Positions 1-6,796 of a stretch of DNA of 7,147 nt are shown one piece after another; the first letter of the stretch is position 1, and the number at the start of each line of letters is the position of its first letter. This DNA comes from Tannerella sp. (GTDB lineage Bacteria > Bacteroidota > Bacteroidia > Bacteroidales > Tannerellaceae). Both the position numbers and the translations under genes were made by a program. The notes beneath the pieces are model-generated. The model had not been told where the DNA came from. It saw only the letters and a program-made list of their open reading frames with translations, and did no database searches. Where the stretch lies: assembly GCA_031263835.1 (NCBI GenBank), contig JAISEZ010000169.1, positions 1 through 7,147 on the forward strand. The letters run 5' to 3'.

Positions 1-1
1 C

Positions 2-17
2 CTCCGTGTCTCCGTGT
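2..17. repeat. Edge of a short octamer tandem repeat
   Basis: Two consecutive copies of CTCCGTGT (2-9 and 10-17) sit at the left edge, downstream of the uvrA stop. The array may continue outside the window, since the preceding base also fits. Short intergenic tandem arrays of this kind are common in Bacteroidetes. The rest of 18-91 shows no gene and no convincing terminator hairpin for the uvrA transcript. Confidence 0.45.
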
Positions 18-91
18 TGATAATTTATTCCCGGTGCCCGTAAATGAGTGATTGACGTAGATTATATCCATACAACACGTTATAGAGCCTT

Positions 92-2989
92 TTATTTCTT
101 GTCTGTTTCAAGTTCTTTCTTCAGGAAAGGCGCCGTAAAGCTCTTTAGGCGAACGGCGGCCATCTCTTCCGGCGTACCGGCAAACAGGATTTTCCCGCCT
201 TTCCGTCCGCCGTCCGGCCCCATGTCTATCAGGTAATCCGCACATTTGATGACGTCCAGATTGTGTTCGATAACGATGATGGTATTGCCCTTGTCCACCA
301 GCCGGTTCAGCACGCCGAGCAGGACGCGGATGTCTTCGAAATGCAGTCCGGTCGTCGGCTCGTCGAGCACGTAGAGGGTACGTCCCGTGTCGCGCTTGGC
401 CAGTTCCGTAGCCAGTTTCACCCGCTGGCTCTCGCCGCCGGACAGGGTGGTGGACGGCTGTCCCAGCTTGATGTATCCCAGTCCGACGTCCTGCAGTACC
501 TTTATTTTGTGGAAGATGGACGGGACGGCTTCGAAAAACTCCACCGCCATGTTGATGGTCATGTCCAGCACGTCGGCGATGGATTTCCCCCGGAAACGCA
601 CCTCCAGCGTCTCGCGGTTATACCGTTTGCCGTGGCAGTCCTCGCAGGGCACAAGCACGTCCGGCAGGAAGTTCATTTCAATGACCCTGTAGCCGTTCCC
701 CCTGCACACTTCACACCGTCCGCTCGAGACGTTGAACGAGAACCGTCCCGGCTTGTAGCCCCTGATTTTAGCTTCGGGAAGCTCTACGAACAGGTTCCGG
801 ATGTCGGCAAAGACGCCCGTGTAGGTGGCCGGATTGCTGCGCGGCGAACGGCCGATGGGCGACTGGTCCACATTGACGATTTTGTCGATGTATTCCACGC
901 CTTCAATGGACTTGTAGGGCAGGGGCATTTCCAGCGAACGGTAGAAATGACGGCTCAATGCGGGCTGCAGCGTCCGGTTTATCAGCGTCGATTTGCCGCT
1001 GCCCGAGACGCCGGTCACGCATATCAGCGTCCCCAGCGGAAACGAGACGTCCACCTTCTTCAGGTTGTGACCGCTCGCCCCTTTCAGCGTCAGCCACCGG
1101 CCGTTCCCCTTCCGGCGCACCGGCGGCACGGGAATCGTCCGCGTCCCGTTCAGGTAGGACGATGTCAGCGTATCCGTATGCAGCATCTCCTCCGGCGTGC
1201 CGGCAAAGACGACTTCGCCGCCCAGCCGTCCGGCCTTCGGCCCCATGTCCACGACGTAGTCGGCGTTCAGCATCATTTCCTTGTCGTGCTCCACCACGAT
1301 GACCGAATTGCCGGTGTCGCGCAGGTCCTTGAGCGAACGAATCAGACGCATGTTGTCGCGCTGGTGCAGCCCGATGCTCGGCTCGTCCAGAATGTAGAGC
1401 ACGTTCACCAGCCGGCTGCCGATTTGCGTGGCCAGCCGGATACGCTGGCTCTCGCCGCCGGAGAGCGTGGCCGAAGCGCGGTTCAGCGTCAGGTATTCCA
1501 GCCCCACGTCCAGCAGGAAATGCAGCCGTGAACGGATTTCTTTCAGTATCTCCCCCGCAATCTGCCGCTGCTTGGGCGAGAGTTTCTCTTCGACCGTGTC
1601 CACCCATTTGACCAGCCCGGAGATGTCGATGGCCGACAGCTCGGCAATGTTTTTCCCGTCAATCCGGTAATGCAGCGCTTCCCTGTTCAGCCGCTGGCCG
1701 TGACACTCCGGACATTCGGTCATGCTGATGAACTGTTCCGCCCATCGCTGAGCGGCCACCGGCGCGTCGTCGTCCTGCTGCATCAGGATATACTTGGCAA
1801 CGCCTTCGTAGGAAAAGAGATAGTTGGAATTGCCGAGCGATTCGTTTTGAACGGGCAGGCGGTCGCCCGTCCCGTTCATGATTTCGTCCATGGCCTCCGC
1901 CGGGATGTCCCGGATGGGGGTCTTGACGGTCACGCCGTGCTTTCTGCACAGCGCCTCGATTTGCCAGAAAAGCAGTATGTTCCTGTATTTGCCCAGCGCG
2001 ATGATGCCTCCGCCGTAAATGCTGAGCGACGGGTCAGGCACGATTTTCTCCATGTCCAGCAGGTTGACCTGCCCCAGCCCCTTGCAGTGCGGACAGGCGC
2101 CATGCGGCGAGTTGAACGAAAAGTTATGCGGCGCCGGTTCGCTGTAGGACAGGCCCGTCACCGGACACATCAAACGCCGGCTGTAGTAGCGGACTTCGTT
2201 CGTTTCGACGTCCAGCAGCAGTATCAGGCCGTCGCCCTGTTTCATGGCGATGCGCAGACTCTCCTTCAGCCGCCGTTCGTCCGTCCTTTCCACCCGCAGC
2301 TTGTCGATGACCACCTCGATGCTGTGCATTTTGTAGCGGTCCAGCTTCATGCCGTGCACAATCTCGCGCAGCTCGCCGTCCACGCGCACGTTCAGGTAGC
2401 CCTTCTTCCTGACCTGCTCGAACAGTTCCTTGTAATGCCCCTTGCGGTTCTGCACCAGCGGCGCCAGCAGGTGGATTTTCCGTCCGGCATACTCGTTCAG
2501 AATCAGTTCCAGCACCTGCTCTTCGGTGTACTTCACCATCTTCCCGCCGCTCAGGTAGGAATATGCTTCGCCGGCGCGGGCGTAAAGCAGGCGGAAGAAA
2601 TCGTATATCTCCGTAGTCGTCCCCACCGTCGAACGGGGATTCCGGTTGGTCGTCTTCTGTTCAATGGAAATGACCGGGCTTAATCCGGTGATTTTGTCCA
2701 CGTCCGGGCGTTCGATGGCGCCGAGGAAATTGCGGGCGTAGGCCGAGAACGTTTCAATGTAACGGCGCTGTCCCTCGGCAAAAATCGTGTCGAAGGCCAG
2801 CGACGACTTGCCGCTGCCACTCATGCCCGTAATCACGGACAGGCGGTTGCGGGGCAGTTCCACGTCAATATTTTTCAGATTGTGCACACGGGCGCCCCAT
2901 ACGGAGATGCGCCCGTCGTGCGCCGGCAACTCCGGCGCGCCCTTCCCTTCCGGCGTTTGAACCGCCGCTTCCCTGCGTTTTCGAGCCAT
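92..2989 (-). CDS. uvrA: UvrA, excinuclease ABC subunit A
   Basis: This is the DNA damage recognition ATPase of nucleotide excision repair. As a dimer in the cytosol it scans DNA with UvrB and loads UvrB at bulky lesions. The 965-residue protein has the complete tandem ABC layout: Walker [10 protein letters not shown] at 55-63, ABC signature [12 protein letters not shown] at 509-520, Walker [13 protein letters not shown] at 531-542, second Walker [10 protein letters not shown] at 660-668, second signature [12 protein letters not shown] at 849-860 and Walker [13 protein letters not shown] at 872-883. The C-terminal zinc finger is intact (Cys759, Cys762, Cys782, Cys785). The first zinc module has Cys275, Cys299 and Cys302, but Thr278 replaces the expected fourth Cys. 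I chose the ATG at 2989 (MARKRR). An in-frame start at 3106 would add 39 residues that overlap the transglycosylase gene and do not look like UvrA. The start lies 13 bases after the upstream stop, so the gene is probably the last of the operon. No clear Shine-Dalgarno is present. Confidence 0.97.
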   Translation of the reverse strand: MARKRREAAVQTPEGKGAPELPAHDGRISVWGARVHNLKNIDVELPRNRLSVITGMSGSGKSSLAFDTIFAEGQRRYIETFSAYARNFLGAIERPDVDKITGLSPVISIEQKTTNRNPRSTVGTTTEIYDFFRLLYARAGEAYSYLSGGKMVKYTEEQVLELILNEYAGRKIHLLAPLVQNRKGHYKELFEQVRKKGYLNVRVDGELREIVHGMKLDRYKMHSIEVVIDKLRVERTDERRLKESLRIAMKQGDGLILLLDVETNEVRYYSRRLMCPVTGLSYSEPAPHNFSFNSPHGACPHCKGLGQVNLLDMEKIVPDPSLSIYGGGIIALGKYRNILLFWQIEALCRKHGVTVKTPIRDIPAEAMDEIMNGTGDRLPVQNESLGNSNYLFSYEGVAKYILMQQDDDAPVAAQRWAEQFISMTECPECHGQRLNREALHYRIDGKNIAELSAIDISGLVKWVDTVEEKLSPKQRQIAGEILKEIRSRLHFLLDVGLEYLTLNRASATLSGGESQRIRLATQIGSRLVNVLYILDEPSIGLHQRDNMRLIRSLKDLRDTGNSVIVVEHDKEMMLNADYVVDMGPKAGRLGGEVVFAGTPEEMLHTDTLTSSYLNGTRTIPVPPVRRKGNGRWLTLKGASGHNLKKVDVSFPLGTLICVTGVSGSGKSTLINRTLQPALSRHFYRSLEMPLPYKSIEGVEYIDKIVNVDQSPIGRSPRSNPATYTGVFADIRNLFVELPEAKIRGYKPGRFSFNVSSGRCEVCRGNGYRVIEMNFLPDVLVPCEDCHGKRYNRETLEVRFRGKSIADVLDMTINMAVEFFEAVPSIFHKIKVLQDVGLGYIKLGQPSTTLSGGESQRVKLATELAKRDTGRTLYVLDEPTTGLHFEDIRVLLGVLNRLVDKGNTIIVIEHNLDVIKCADYLIDMGPDGGRKGGKILFAGTPEEMAAVRLKSFTAPFLKKELETDKK

Positions 2990-3002
2990 AGCGTTTCGGG
3001 GT

Positions 3003-3971
3003 TTACTGTACAGTCCAGCGTGCATCGTGCGCCGTACGGTTTGGCGTTTCGTAGGAAACGGACTCGCTGCGCGGGATGTGCAGCACGAAACTTTTCCCCG
3101 CCACACTCAATTTGGTATCCTTCAGCCACGGATTGAAACGCTTCAGGTCGGCATACGTGACGCCCTGCGCCTTCGCATAGGCCGCCAGGTCGGGAATATC
3201 GTCCGAGACCGTCGCCTCGTCATAGACAAGCGGCTTGTAGAGGTTCCCGGCCGTCAGCACAAACCCGTAGCGGTAGGGATGTTCGAATATCTGCTTCACG
3301 GCCATCATGCGGTAAACATAACGCGAGGTTTCCTCCACCAGCCACAGGTCCAGCGCCGAAGCGACCTGCTGCCGTCCCAGTTCGGAGGAGATGCGTCCCA
3401 TGCCGGCATTGTACGACGCCGCCACCGCCACCCAGTCGCCGTATCTGGCGTAGGCATCCTTCAAATAGCGGCAGGCCGCTTCGGTTGACCGCTCCGTATG
3501 ACACCGTTCATCGACCGTCGGGGTAACCGTCAGGCCGTATTCCTTCGCCGTGGCTTCCATAAACTGCCATATCCCCACGGCCCGCGCCGGAGAGACGGCA
3601 TTCGGTTCCAGGTGGCTTTCGATGACGGCCAGGTACTTGAAATCGTCCGGGATGCCGCTGGCCTTCAGTATCGGCTCTATCACCGGGAAATAGCGGTTGG
3701 CGCGCTTGAAAAGCAGCAGGGTGGTGGAATGGTAATACGTGAAACTGCTCAGTTCCCTGTCCATGCCTTCATACATGTTATATCTTGTCAGGTCAAGCGG
3801 ATGGCCGCAAAAGGTCACCTGCAGGGGTACTTCGGGCGAGACGGTGACCGTCGATACCACCGGGCGCTCTTCCATGACCCGCGTCGAATCGCTGAAGCCA
3901 ATCGCCAGACACAGCGCCAGACACAGGATGCCTCCCGCCGAAAACCATATCACATTATTTATCCATTTCAT
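3003..3971 (-). CDS. Lytic transglycosylase, MltD-like, with C-terminal LysM-like segment
   Basis: A peptidoglycan-cleaving lytic transglycosylase of 322 residues that forms 1,6-anhydro-muropeptides in the periplasm. A hydrophobic segment at about residues 8-25 is an uncleaved anchor or signal peptide. No lipobox is convincing, although Cys17 and Cys21 lie inside the hydrophobic stretch. The SLT domain spans about 95-235. It contains the catalytic motif AVIESHLEPNAVSPARAVGIW, with Glu118 as the expected general acid, and the SYNAG motif at 186-190. Residues 255-300 (VTYADLKRFNPWL) resemble the LysM-like wall-binding module that follows the catalytic domain in MltD-type proteins. The ATG at 3971 overlaps the TGA of the upstream gene as ATGA, which implies translational coupling. 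The same frame is open back to 4319, but that part is antisense-like junk over the upstream gene. Family assignment is secure. The specific MltD subfamily is likely but not proven. Confidence 0.92.
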   Translation of the reverse strand: MKWINNVIWFSAGGILCLALCLAIGFSDSTRVMEERPVVSTVTVSPEVPLQVTFCGHPLDLTRYNMYEGMDRELSSFTYYHSTTLLLFKRANRYFPVIEPILKASGIPDDFKYLAVIESHLEPNAVSPARAVGIWQFMEATAKEYGLTVTPTVDERCHTERSTEAACRYLKDAYARYGDWVAVAASYNAGMGRISSELGRQQVASALDLWLVEETSRYVYRMMAVKQIFEHPYRYGFVLTAGNLYKPLVYDEATVSDDIPDLAAYAKAQGVTYADLKRFNPWLKDTKLSVAGKSFVLHIPRSESVSYETPNRTAHDARWTVQ

Positions 3972-5305
3972 TCCGTTTCCGTGTTTTTTTGCAGTTTGGT
4001 CGAACGTATCACATTGACGTCGCCGCTCTTCCGGTGCGCCTTGCCGTCCGTTCCCGTATATTCGATTACATAAAAATAGGCGCCGGCCGGGACGTACTTG
4101 CCGCGGTACCTGCCATCCCAGCCCTGCGACGGGTCCGTCCAGGAGAACAGCTCCGCGCCCCAGCGGTTGAATATCCATCCCCGGAAACGCACGACCGACT
4201 TGTATGCCACCTTGAAGACGTCGTTGACGCCCGGCGAACCCTGCGGCGTGAAGGCGTTCGGCACCTGCACCTGCGTCTCCGTAATACTCACCTGCCAGGT
4301 ATTTTCCGTGTTCACGCACCGCCCGGAACGGTCGCTCACTTCCAGCCTGACGGTAAAGTCGCCGACCCGGTCGAAGATGTATTCCATCTCGGACTCCGGG
4401 AAGCGCACCAGCGGGTTGTTCGGCTCCTCCGTGCGGTAAACCTGCCAGATATGCAGCGCGGCCACGGGCGTATTGGCCCGGGCGGTAAACCGGATGGTGG
4501 CGGGCGCCAGCAGTTCGTTTTCGCCGGCGGACAGGTTGGTCTGATTATTCGACAGCAGGAGCGTATCTGCGCGCACGTTCAGCGCCACCGCCTGATACCG
4601 GCCGGCGGAGAAGGTCTCTTCCACGCCGAAGTGACGGGCAAAGAAATCGCCGGTCAGCTGTATTTCCGTATCGTCGAGCGGCGGCGTGGCCGACGCGTTC
4701 AGCGGGTCGCCCCGAAGCGTATCAATCAGCAGGACGGGTACGAACTGCCGGAGCGCTTCGTTCCAGACCTGTGTCATGTAGCTGATTTCGAACTGACGCT
4801 CGACGAAGGCGGCATCGCCGACGGGCGTCCGGTAGGTCAGCGGCGGCGTGGCATTGACGCCTGCCAGCCGCAGGGCCTCGCACGGGTCGGCAAGGTCGGC
4901 GACCTGCAGGTTCTGAAAGTTTGCCGGATAAAGGCTGTAGTCTATCAGCCAGATGAAATGCGCCATGGCCGGGTTGTCGCCCTCCATGACAAAGTAGCCG
5001 TACCCTTCCTCCGGGCGGTCGACCGTCGAGGAGGCGCCCTGCTGTGTCGAGGCCACCGGTTCGTAATCCAGCGCGCGCGTCCGGTAGCGGTACCACCGGT
5101 GCGCGGTGGAAGAAGACGTGTAGCCGAGCGTGACGCCGTCCAGGCCGTAAACCAGCCAGACCTGAATGCGGTGAAGCGTATTGTCCATCGCCAGCAGGGG
5201 AGTCTTTGCCCCCCCGCTCACGCGGTACTCCTGCGCGAACGCCGTGACCGCCCACAGACAGCCCAGCGCCGCCCACACTGCTCTTCGAATCTTTTTCCCT
5301 TGCAT
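3968..5305 (-). CDS. Secreted PKD-like protein with type B (CHU_C) type IX secretion domain
   Basis: A 445-residue exported protein. The N-terminus has a basic stretch (KKIRR), a hydrophobic core and a signal peptidase site after AFA (residue 24). Residues 25 to about 265 match no family I recognise. Residues about 268-343 look like a PKD or Ig-like beta domain (FDRVGDFTVRLEVSDRSG). Residues 346-434 form the gliding-motility-associated C-terminal domain, with VPNAFTPQG, GVNDVFKV, FNRWGAELF, WDGRYRGKYVPAGAYFY and a final GDVNVIR. In the family this is a type B sorting domain read by the type IX secretion system, which predicts a cell-surface or released protein. Eleven extra residues follow the domain. 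ATG 5305 is preferred to GTG 5314 because AGGTGA lies 5 bases before it. It is the first gene of the operon and overlaps the transglycosylase start by 4 bases. It might scaffold or accompany wall remodelling, but that is inference. Confidence 0.9.
   Translation of the reverse strand: MQGKKIRRAVWAALGCLWAVTAFAQEYRVSGGAKTPLLAMDNTLHRIQVWLVYGLDGVTLGYTSSSTAHRWYRYRTRALDYEPVASTQQGASSTVDRPEEGYGYFVMEGDNPAMAHFIWLIDYSLYPANFQNLQVADLADPCEALRLAGVNATPPLTYRTPVGDAAFVERQFEISYMTQVWNEALRQFVPVLLIDTLRGDPLNASATPPLDDTEIQLTGDFFARHFGVEETFSAGRYQAVALNVRADTLLLSNNQTNLSAGENELLAPATIRFTARANTPVAALHIWQVYRTEEPNNPLVRFPESEMEYIFDRVGDFTVRLEVSDRSGRCVNTENTWQVSITETQVQVPNAFTPQGSPGVNDVFKVAYKSVVRFRGWIFNRWGAELFSWTDPSQGWDGRYRGKYVPAGAYFYVIEYTGTDGKAHRKSGDVNVIRSTKLQKNTETE
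3983..3991 (-). other. A7 run forming a slippery-type heptamer near the gene junction
   Basis: Codons 439-441 of the CHU_C gene read CAA AAA AAC, which gives A AAA AAC in the X XXY YYZ register of -1 frameshift sites. The -1 frame leads without a stop into the ATG of the transglycosylase 12 bases later. No downstream stimulatory structure was identified, and a chance poly-A run is the simpler reading. Confidence 0.3.
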
Positions 5306-5310
5306 ATATC

Positions 5311-5316
5311 TCACCT
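5311..5316 (-). promoter_or_regulatory. Shine-Dalgarno-like AGGTGA
   Basis: AGGTGA lies 5 bases upstream of the ATG at 5305 and favours that codon over the overlapping GTG at 5314. Bacteroidetes depend little on Shine-Dalgarno pairing, so this supports the start but does not settle it. Confidence 0.5.
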
Positions 5317-5327
5317 GTTTCGGCTCA

Positions 5328-5357
5328 CAAAGGTACGATATTATTCGAAAGATTCAA
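5328..5357 (-). promoter_or_regulatory. Bacteroidetes sigma-A promoter of the CHU_C/transglycosylase/uvrA operon
   Basis: On the minus strand TTG (5357-5355) is followed after exactly 19 bases by TACCTTTG (5335-5328). This matches the Bacteroidetes primary sigma consensus TTG-N19/20-TAnnTTTG. Transcription should start near 5320-5323, leaving a leader of about 15-18 bases before the ATG at 5305. The -33 TTG lies inside the T-tract of the preceding terminator. Confidence 0.85.
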
Positions 5358-5388
5358 AAAGCGGCAGGCCGCGGGGGGGTGCCTGCCG
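5356..5388 (-). terminator. Rho-independent terminator of the 221-residue protein gene
   Basis: Read on the minus strand, the 8-bp perfect stem CGGCAGGC/GCCTGCCG (5388-5381 with 5369-5362) encloses an 11-base loop containing C7. It is followed by CTTTTT. It begins 22 bases after the TGA at 5411-5413. The stem is GC-rich and correctly oriented for the upstream gene. It isolates that gene from the operon that follows. Confidence 0.85.
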
Positions 5389-5410
5389 TGATGCGTTTCC
5401 CGTCCGGCGG

Positions 5411-6076
5411 TCAGTATCTCTCCCTCCGGAAGCCCCAAACCGTCAGTTCCTTGCGCCACTGATGCGGATGGTTGGCGCGGATGAGCATAATCAGCGCGTT
5501 GAGCGTCTGCCGAATCATGGCTTTCCGTACCTTCTTCTGCCGGCCGAAGTTCAGGGGCAAGAGGCTGCTGTCCACGGGCGCCTTGCTTTCGCTGTCTTCG
5601 AACTGTTTCAGGAGGTTTTTCCAGTGTTCGTAGCCGTAGGGGCTGTCGCGAAACTTCGAGGTCTCAAGGGCGCTGACCAGCTGCTGCAGGGCCTGGTGAC
5701 GCTCCTCGCCGTCAGGGGGAAGGCCGAAGTGTCCGTTGGGCTGTCTGGTGATGCCGAACCGGACGTACTGCACCTGCGCTTTCTTCTTCGCAAAGTTATT
5801 CATGATATATCCCTTCACATGAACCAGCTGGCGGTTGATGAGCGTGTTGATGTCCTTGAAGTTCCCCGTCAGAAAGGCGCGGTCGCCTTTGACGGCATTA
5901 CTGGCGTCCGAGAGGGCTTCCAGCATCTGAGCCGCCTGTTCCAGCTGCCGGGCGTCCGTCCAGGACAGCTTGTAGGCCGGCTTCCCTTTCCAATAATTTG
6001 CAATGTCTTTTGCCGCGGCAATGAAATCCCCGTTCGGTACGGGACTGCTTTGAATTGCCGTTTCCTTTTCTTCCAT
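5411..6076 (-). CDS. Conserved-looking hypothetical protein, 221 residues
   Basis: I cannot assign a function. The protein has no signal peptide, no clear membrane segment and no cysteine-based metal site. It is rich in charged and polar residues, and much of it looks alpha-helical, notably about 40-65, 125-160 and 180-200. A basic patch FAKKKAQVQYVRFG spans 95-108. The C-terminal WRKELTVWGFRRERY (207-221) is aromatic and basic and resembles the tail of small Bacteroidetes-specific hypothetical proteins, though this is from memory and only suggestive. The ATG at 6076 is the first plausible start. A purine-rich AGGGAAG lies about 10 bases before it. Codon use and GC look like the neighbouring genes. 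It is transcribed alone and closed by a strong terminator. It is a real gene by length, coding character and flanking signals, with unknown role. A DNA- or RNA-binding protein is possible because of the basic patches, but this is speculative. Confidence 0.75.
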   Translation of the reverse strand: MEEKETAIQSSPVPNGDFIAAAKDIANYWKGKPAYKLSWTDARQLEQAAQMLEALSDASNAVKGDRAFLTGNFKDINTLINRQLVHVKGYIMNNFAKKKAQVQYVRFGITRQPNGHFGLPPDGEERHQALQQLVSALETSKFRDSPYGYEHWKNLLKQFEDSESKAPVDSSLLPLNFGRQKKVRKAMIRQTLNALIMLIRANHPHQWRKELTVWGFRRERY

Positions 6077-6346
6077 AGTTTATTCTTCCCTGTAATAAAA
6101 TATCAAGTTATGATTAAAAACTCCTCATTTGCTGCCGTTAAAGCGTCCGTTCGCAGCGGCCGGGCGTCTATGCCCGCATGTTCGACCTCAAATTCAAATT
6201 ATCTCAGGTTCATGCGCCGGTAAACGGCTCTTAAATAATCTGTCAAATCGTCCGGACATTCCGCTTCGGAGCAACATTCTCTTCGTTTACAGCTGATTAC
6301 CTTTCCCGATAAGATTGCCGTCGCTCCTCCGCTTCCTTTCAGCGCC

Positions 6347-6354
6347 CAAATGTA
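6347..6354 (-). promoter_or_regulatory. Possible -7 box TACATTTG
   Basis: TACATTTG on the minus strand matches the Bacteroidetes -7 consensus TAnnTTTG. No TTG lies 18-21 bases upstream, so only half the promoter is present. If used, it would give the 221-residue gene a leader of about 265 bases. No better promoter was found nearer that gene. Confidence 0.25.
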
Positions 6355-6389
6355 GGTATTTCTCACCAAAGTGAATGAGAAAAACATAA

Positions 6390-6406
6390 AAAACAGTGGC
6401 TGTTTT
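6390..6406. other. Small hairpin with flanking A/T tracts
   Basis: AAAACAG, a 3-base loop and CTGTTTT form a 7-bp perfect stem. A-rich sequence lies on the left and GTGTTTTTT on the right on the plus strand. It could act as a weak bidirectional terminator, but the stem is AT-rich and no gene on either side clearly needs it. Confidence 0.25.
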
Positions 6407-6432
6407 GTGTTTTTTAGCATCCGCAACCAATA

Positions 6433-6536
6433 TGAATGAGCAAATGTGAGAATAAGCTAATAAGCCAATAAGCTAATGAGCCAATAAGACAATGAGCCAA
6501 TGTGAGAATGAGCAAATGAGTCAATGTGAGAATAAG
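6433..6536. repeat. Tandem array of 13 imperfect 8-bp units
   Basis: Thirteen consecutive octamers run without interruption, fitting NNAATRAG with some ending in GTG. Examples are CCAATAAG at 6465 and 6481, CCAATGTG at 6497, and AGAATAAG at 6449 and 6529. Sub-variants recur, which suggests slippage plus larger duplications. The array is AT-rich and non-coding in appearance. Its unit length is not a multiple of 3. There are no spacers, so it is not CRISPR. The final unit abuts the palindromic element. Confidence 0.85.
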
Positions 6537-6582
6537 TGATGCGAAATAAACAGGATATAAAAGTGTCGTCCCTGCAGAACTT
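6536..6582 (+). repeat. Left terminal inverted repeat
   Basis: Its first 40 bases are perfectly complementary to 6754-6793. Across 47 bases only 6576 and 6578 mismatch with the right arm. The inner end carries copy 1 of the 20-nt GTCGTCCCTGC motif. Confidence 0.9.
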
Positions 6583-6766
6583 CCTTCGCGCTGTCTCTGT
6601 CCGCGGGTTGAAACCCGCGGTTAATAAAGTATCGCCCCTGCAGGGCTTCCTCCGTCCCTCCTCCCGCCAGGTCCCGCAGGGACGGCACGCTGTTAACCGC
6701 AGGTGAAGCGCCGCGTAACCTGCGGCGGCCATCGACACCGCGTTCCAAGTCCCGCAGGGACGACAC
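6563..6766. repeat. Four copies of a 20-nt motif in two orientations, plus nested hairpins
   Basis: A motif close to GTRYCGYCCCTGCRGRRCYT occurs at 6563-6582 and 6629-6648 on the plus strand, and at 6669-6688 and 6747-6766 on the minus strand. Between the copies lie perfect 8-bp stems: CCGCGGGT/ACCCGCGG (6601-6608 with 6613-6620, loop TGAA), CCGCAGGT/ACCTGCGG (6697-6704 with 6718-6725), CCGTCCCT/AGGGACGG (6652-6659 with 6678-6685) and GCGGTTAA/TTAACCGC (6617-6624 with 6693-6700). The last pairing excludes the first two local hairpins because they share bases. Either strand would give a highly folded RNA or cruciform. Confidence 0.7.
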
Positions 6767-6793
6767 TTTTATATCCTGTTTATTTCGCATCAC
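6747..6793 (-). repeat. Right terminal inverted repeat
   Basis: Reverse complement of the left arm, ending in GCATCAC at 6793. It is followed at once by TAA and then by the transposase remnant. Confidence 0.9.
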
Positions 6794-6796
6794 TAA

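Larger units (their letters stand above)
6077..6432. other. Intergenic region, no gene supported
   Basis: A stretch of about 356 bases, AT-richer than the genes to its left. The open frames in it (for example minus strand 6426-6199, 75 codons) have no recognisable domain or ribosome site, and I do not call them. It contains a possible -7 promoter box and a weak hairpin, listed separately. No tRNA or recognisable structured RNA was seen. Confidence 0.6.
6536..6793. mobile_element. MITE-like non-coding palindromic element, 258 bp
   Basis: The two ends are perfect inverted repeats of 40 bp (6536-6575 and 6754-6793, outer sequence GTGATGCGAAATAAAC). The inverted repeat can be extended to 47 bp with two mismatches. 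TAA directly flanks both sides (6533-6535 and 6794-6796), consistent with a 3-bp target duplication, although one so short can occur by chance. The inside has no coding sequence but is packed with GC-rich inverted repeats. These features fit a miniature inverted-repeat transposable element or one of the mosaic palindromic intergenic repeats seen in Bacteroidales. Which transposase would move it is unknown. The neighbouring IS5/IS1182-type remnant is a candidate only by position. Confidence 0.7.

Noticed and set aside
263..1531. A 422-codon open frame on the plus strand opposite uvrA
   Set aside because: Antisense shadow of a gene with complete UvrA motifs. No recognisable protein signature.
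2990..3106. Longer uvrA start at 3106
   Set aside because: The added 39 residues overlap the end of the transglycosylase gene and do not look like UvrA. ATG 2989 sits 13 bases after that stop.
5373..5379. G7 run as a phase-variation tract
   Set aside because: It lies in the loop of a terminator, not in a coding region or between promoter elements.
3989..6223. A 744-codon open frame on the plus strand
   Set aside because: It runs antisense across three real minus-strand features. Its translation is rich in Arg, Val, His and Gln and has no domain. GC-rich codon bias on the other strand explains it.
6199..6426. 75-codon minus-strand frame upstream of the 221-residue gene
   Set aside because: No ribosome site, no domain, and an irregular composition. 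A possible promoter box and a hairpin fall inside it.
6433..6536. CRISPR array
   Set aside because: Units are 8 bp and contiguous with no spacers, and no cas genes are present.
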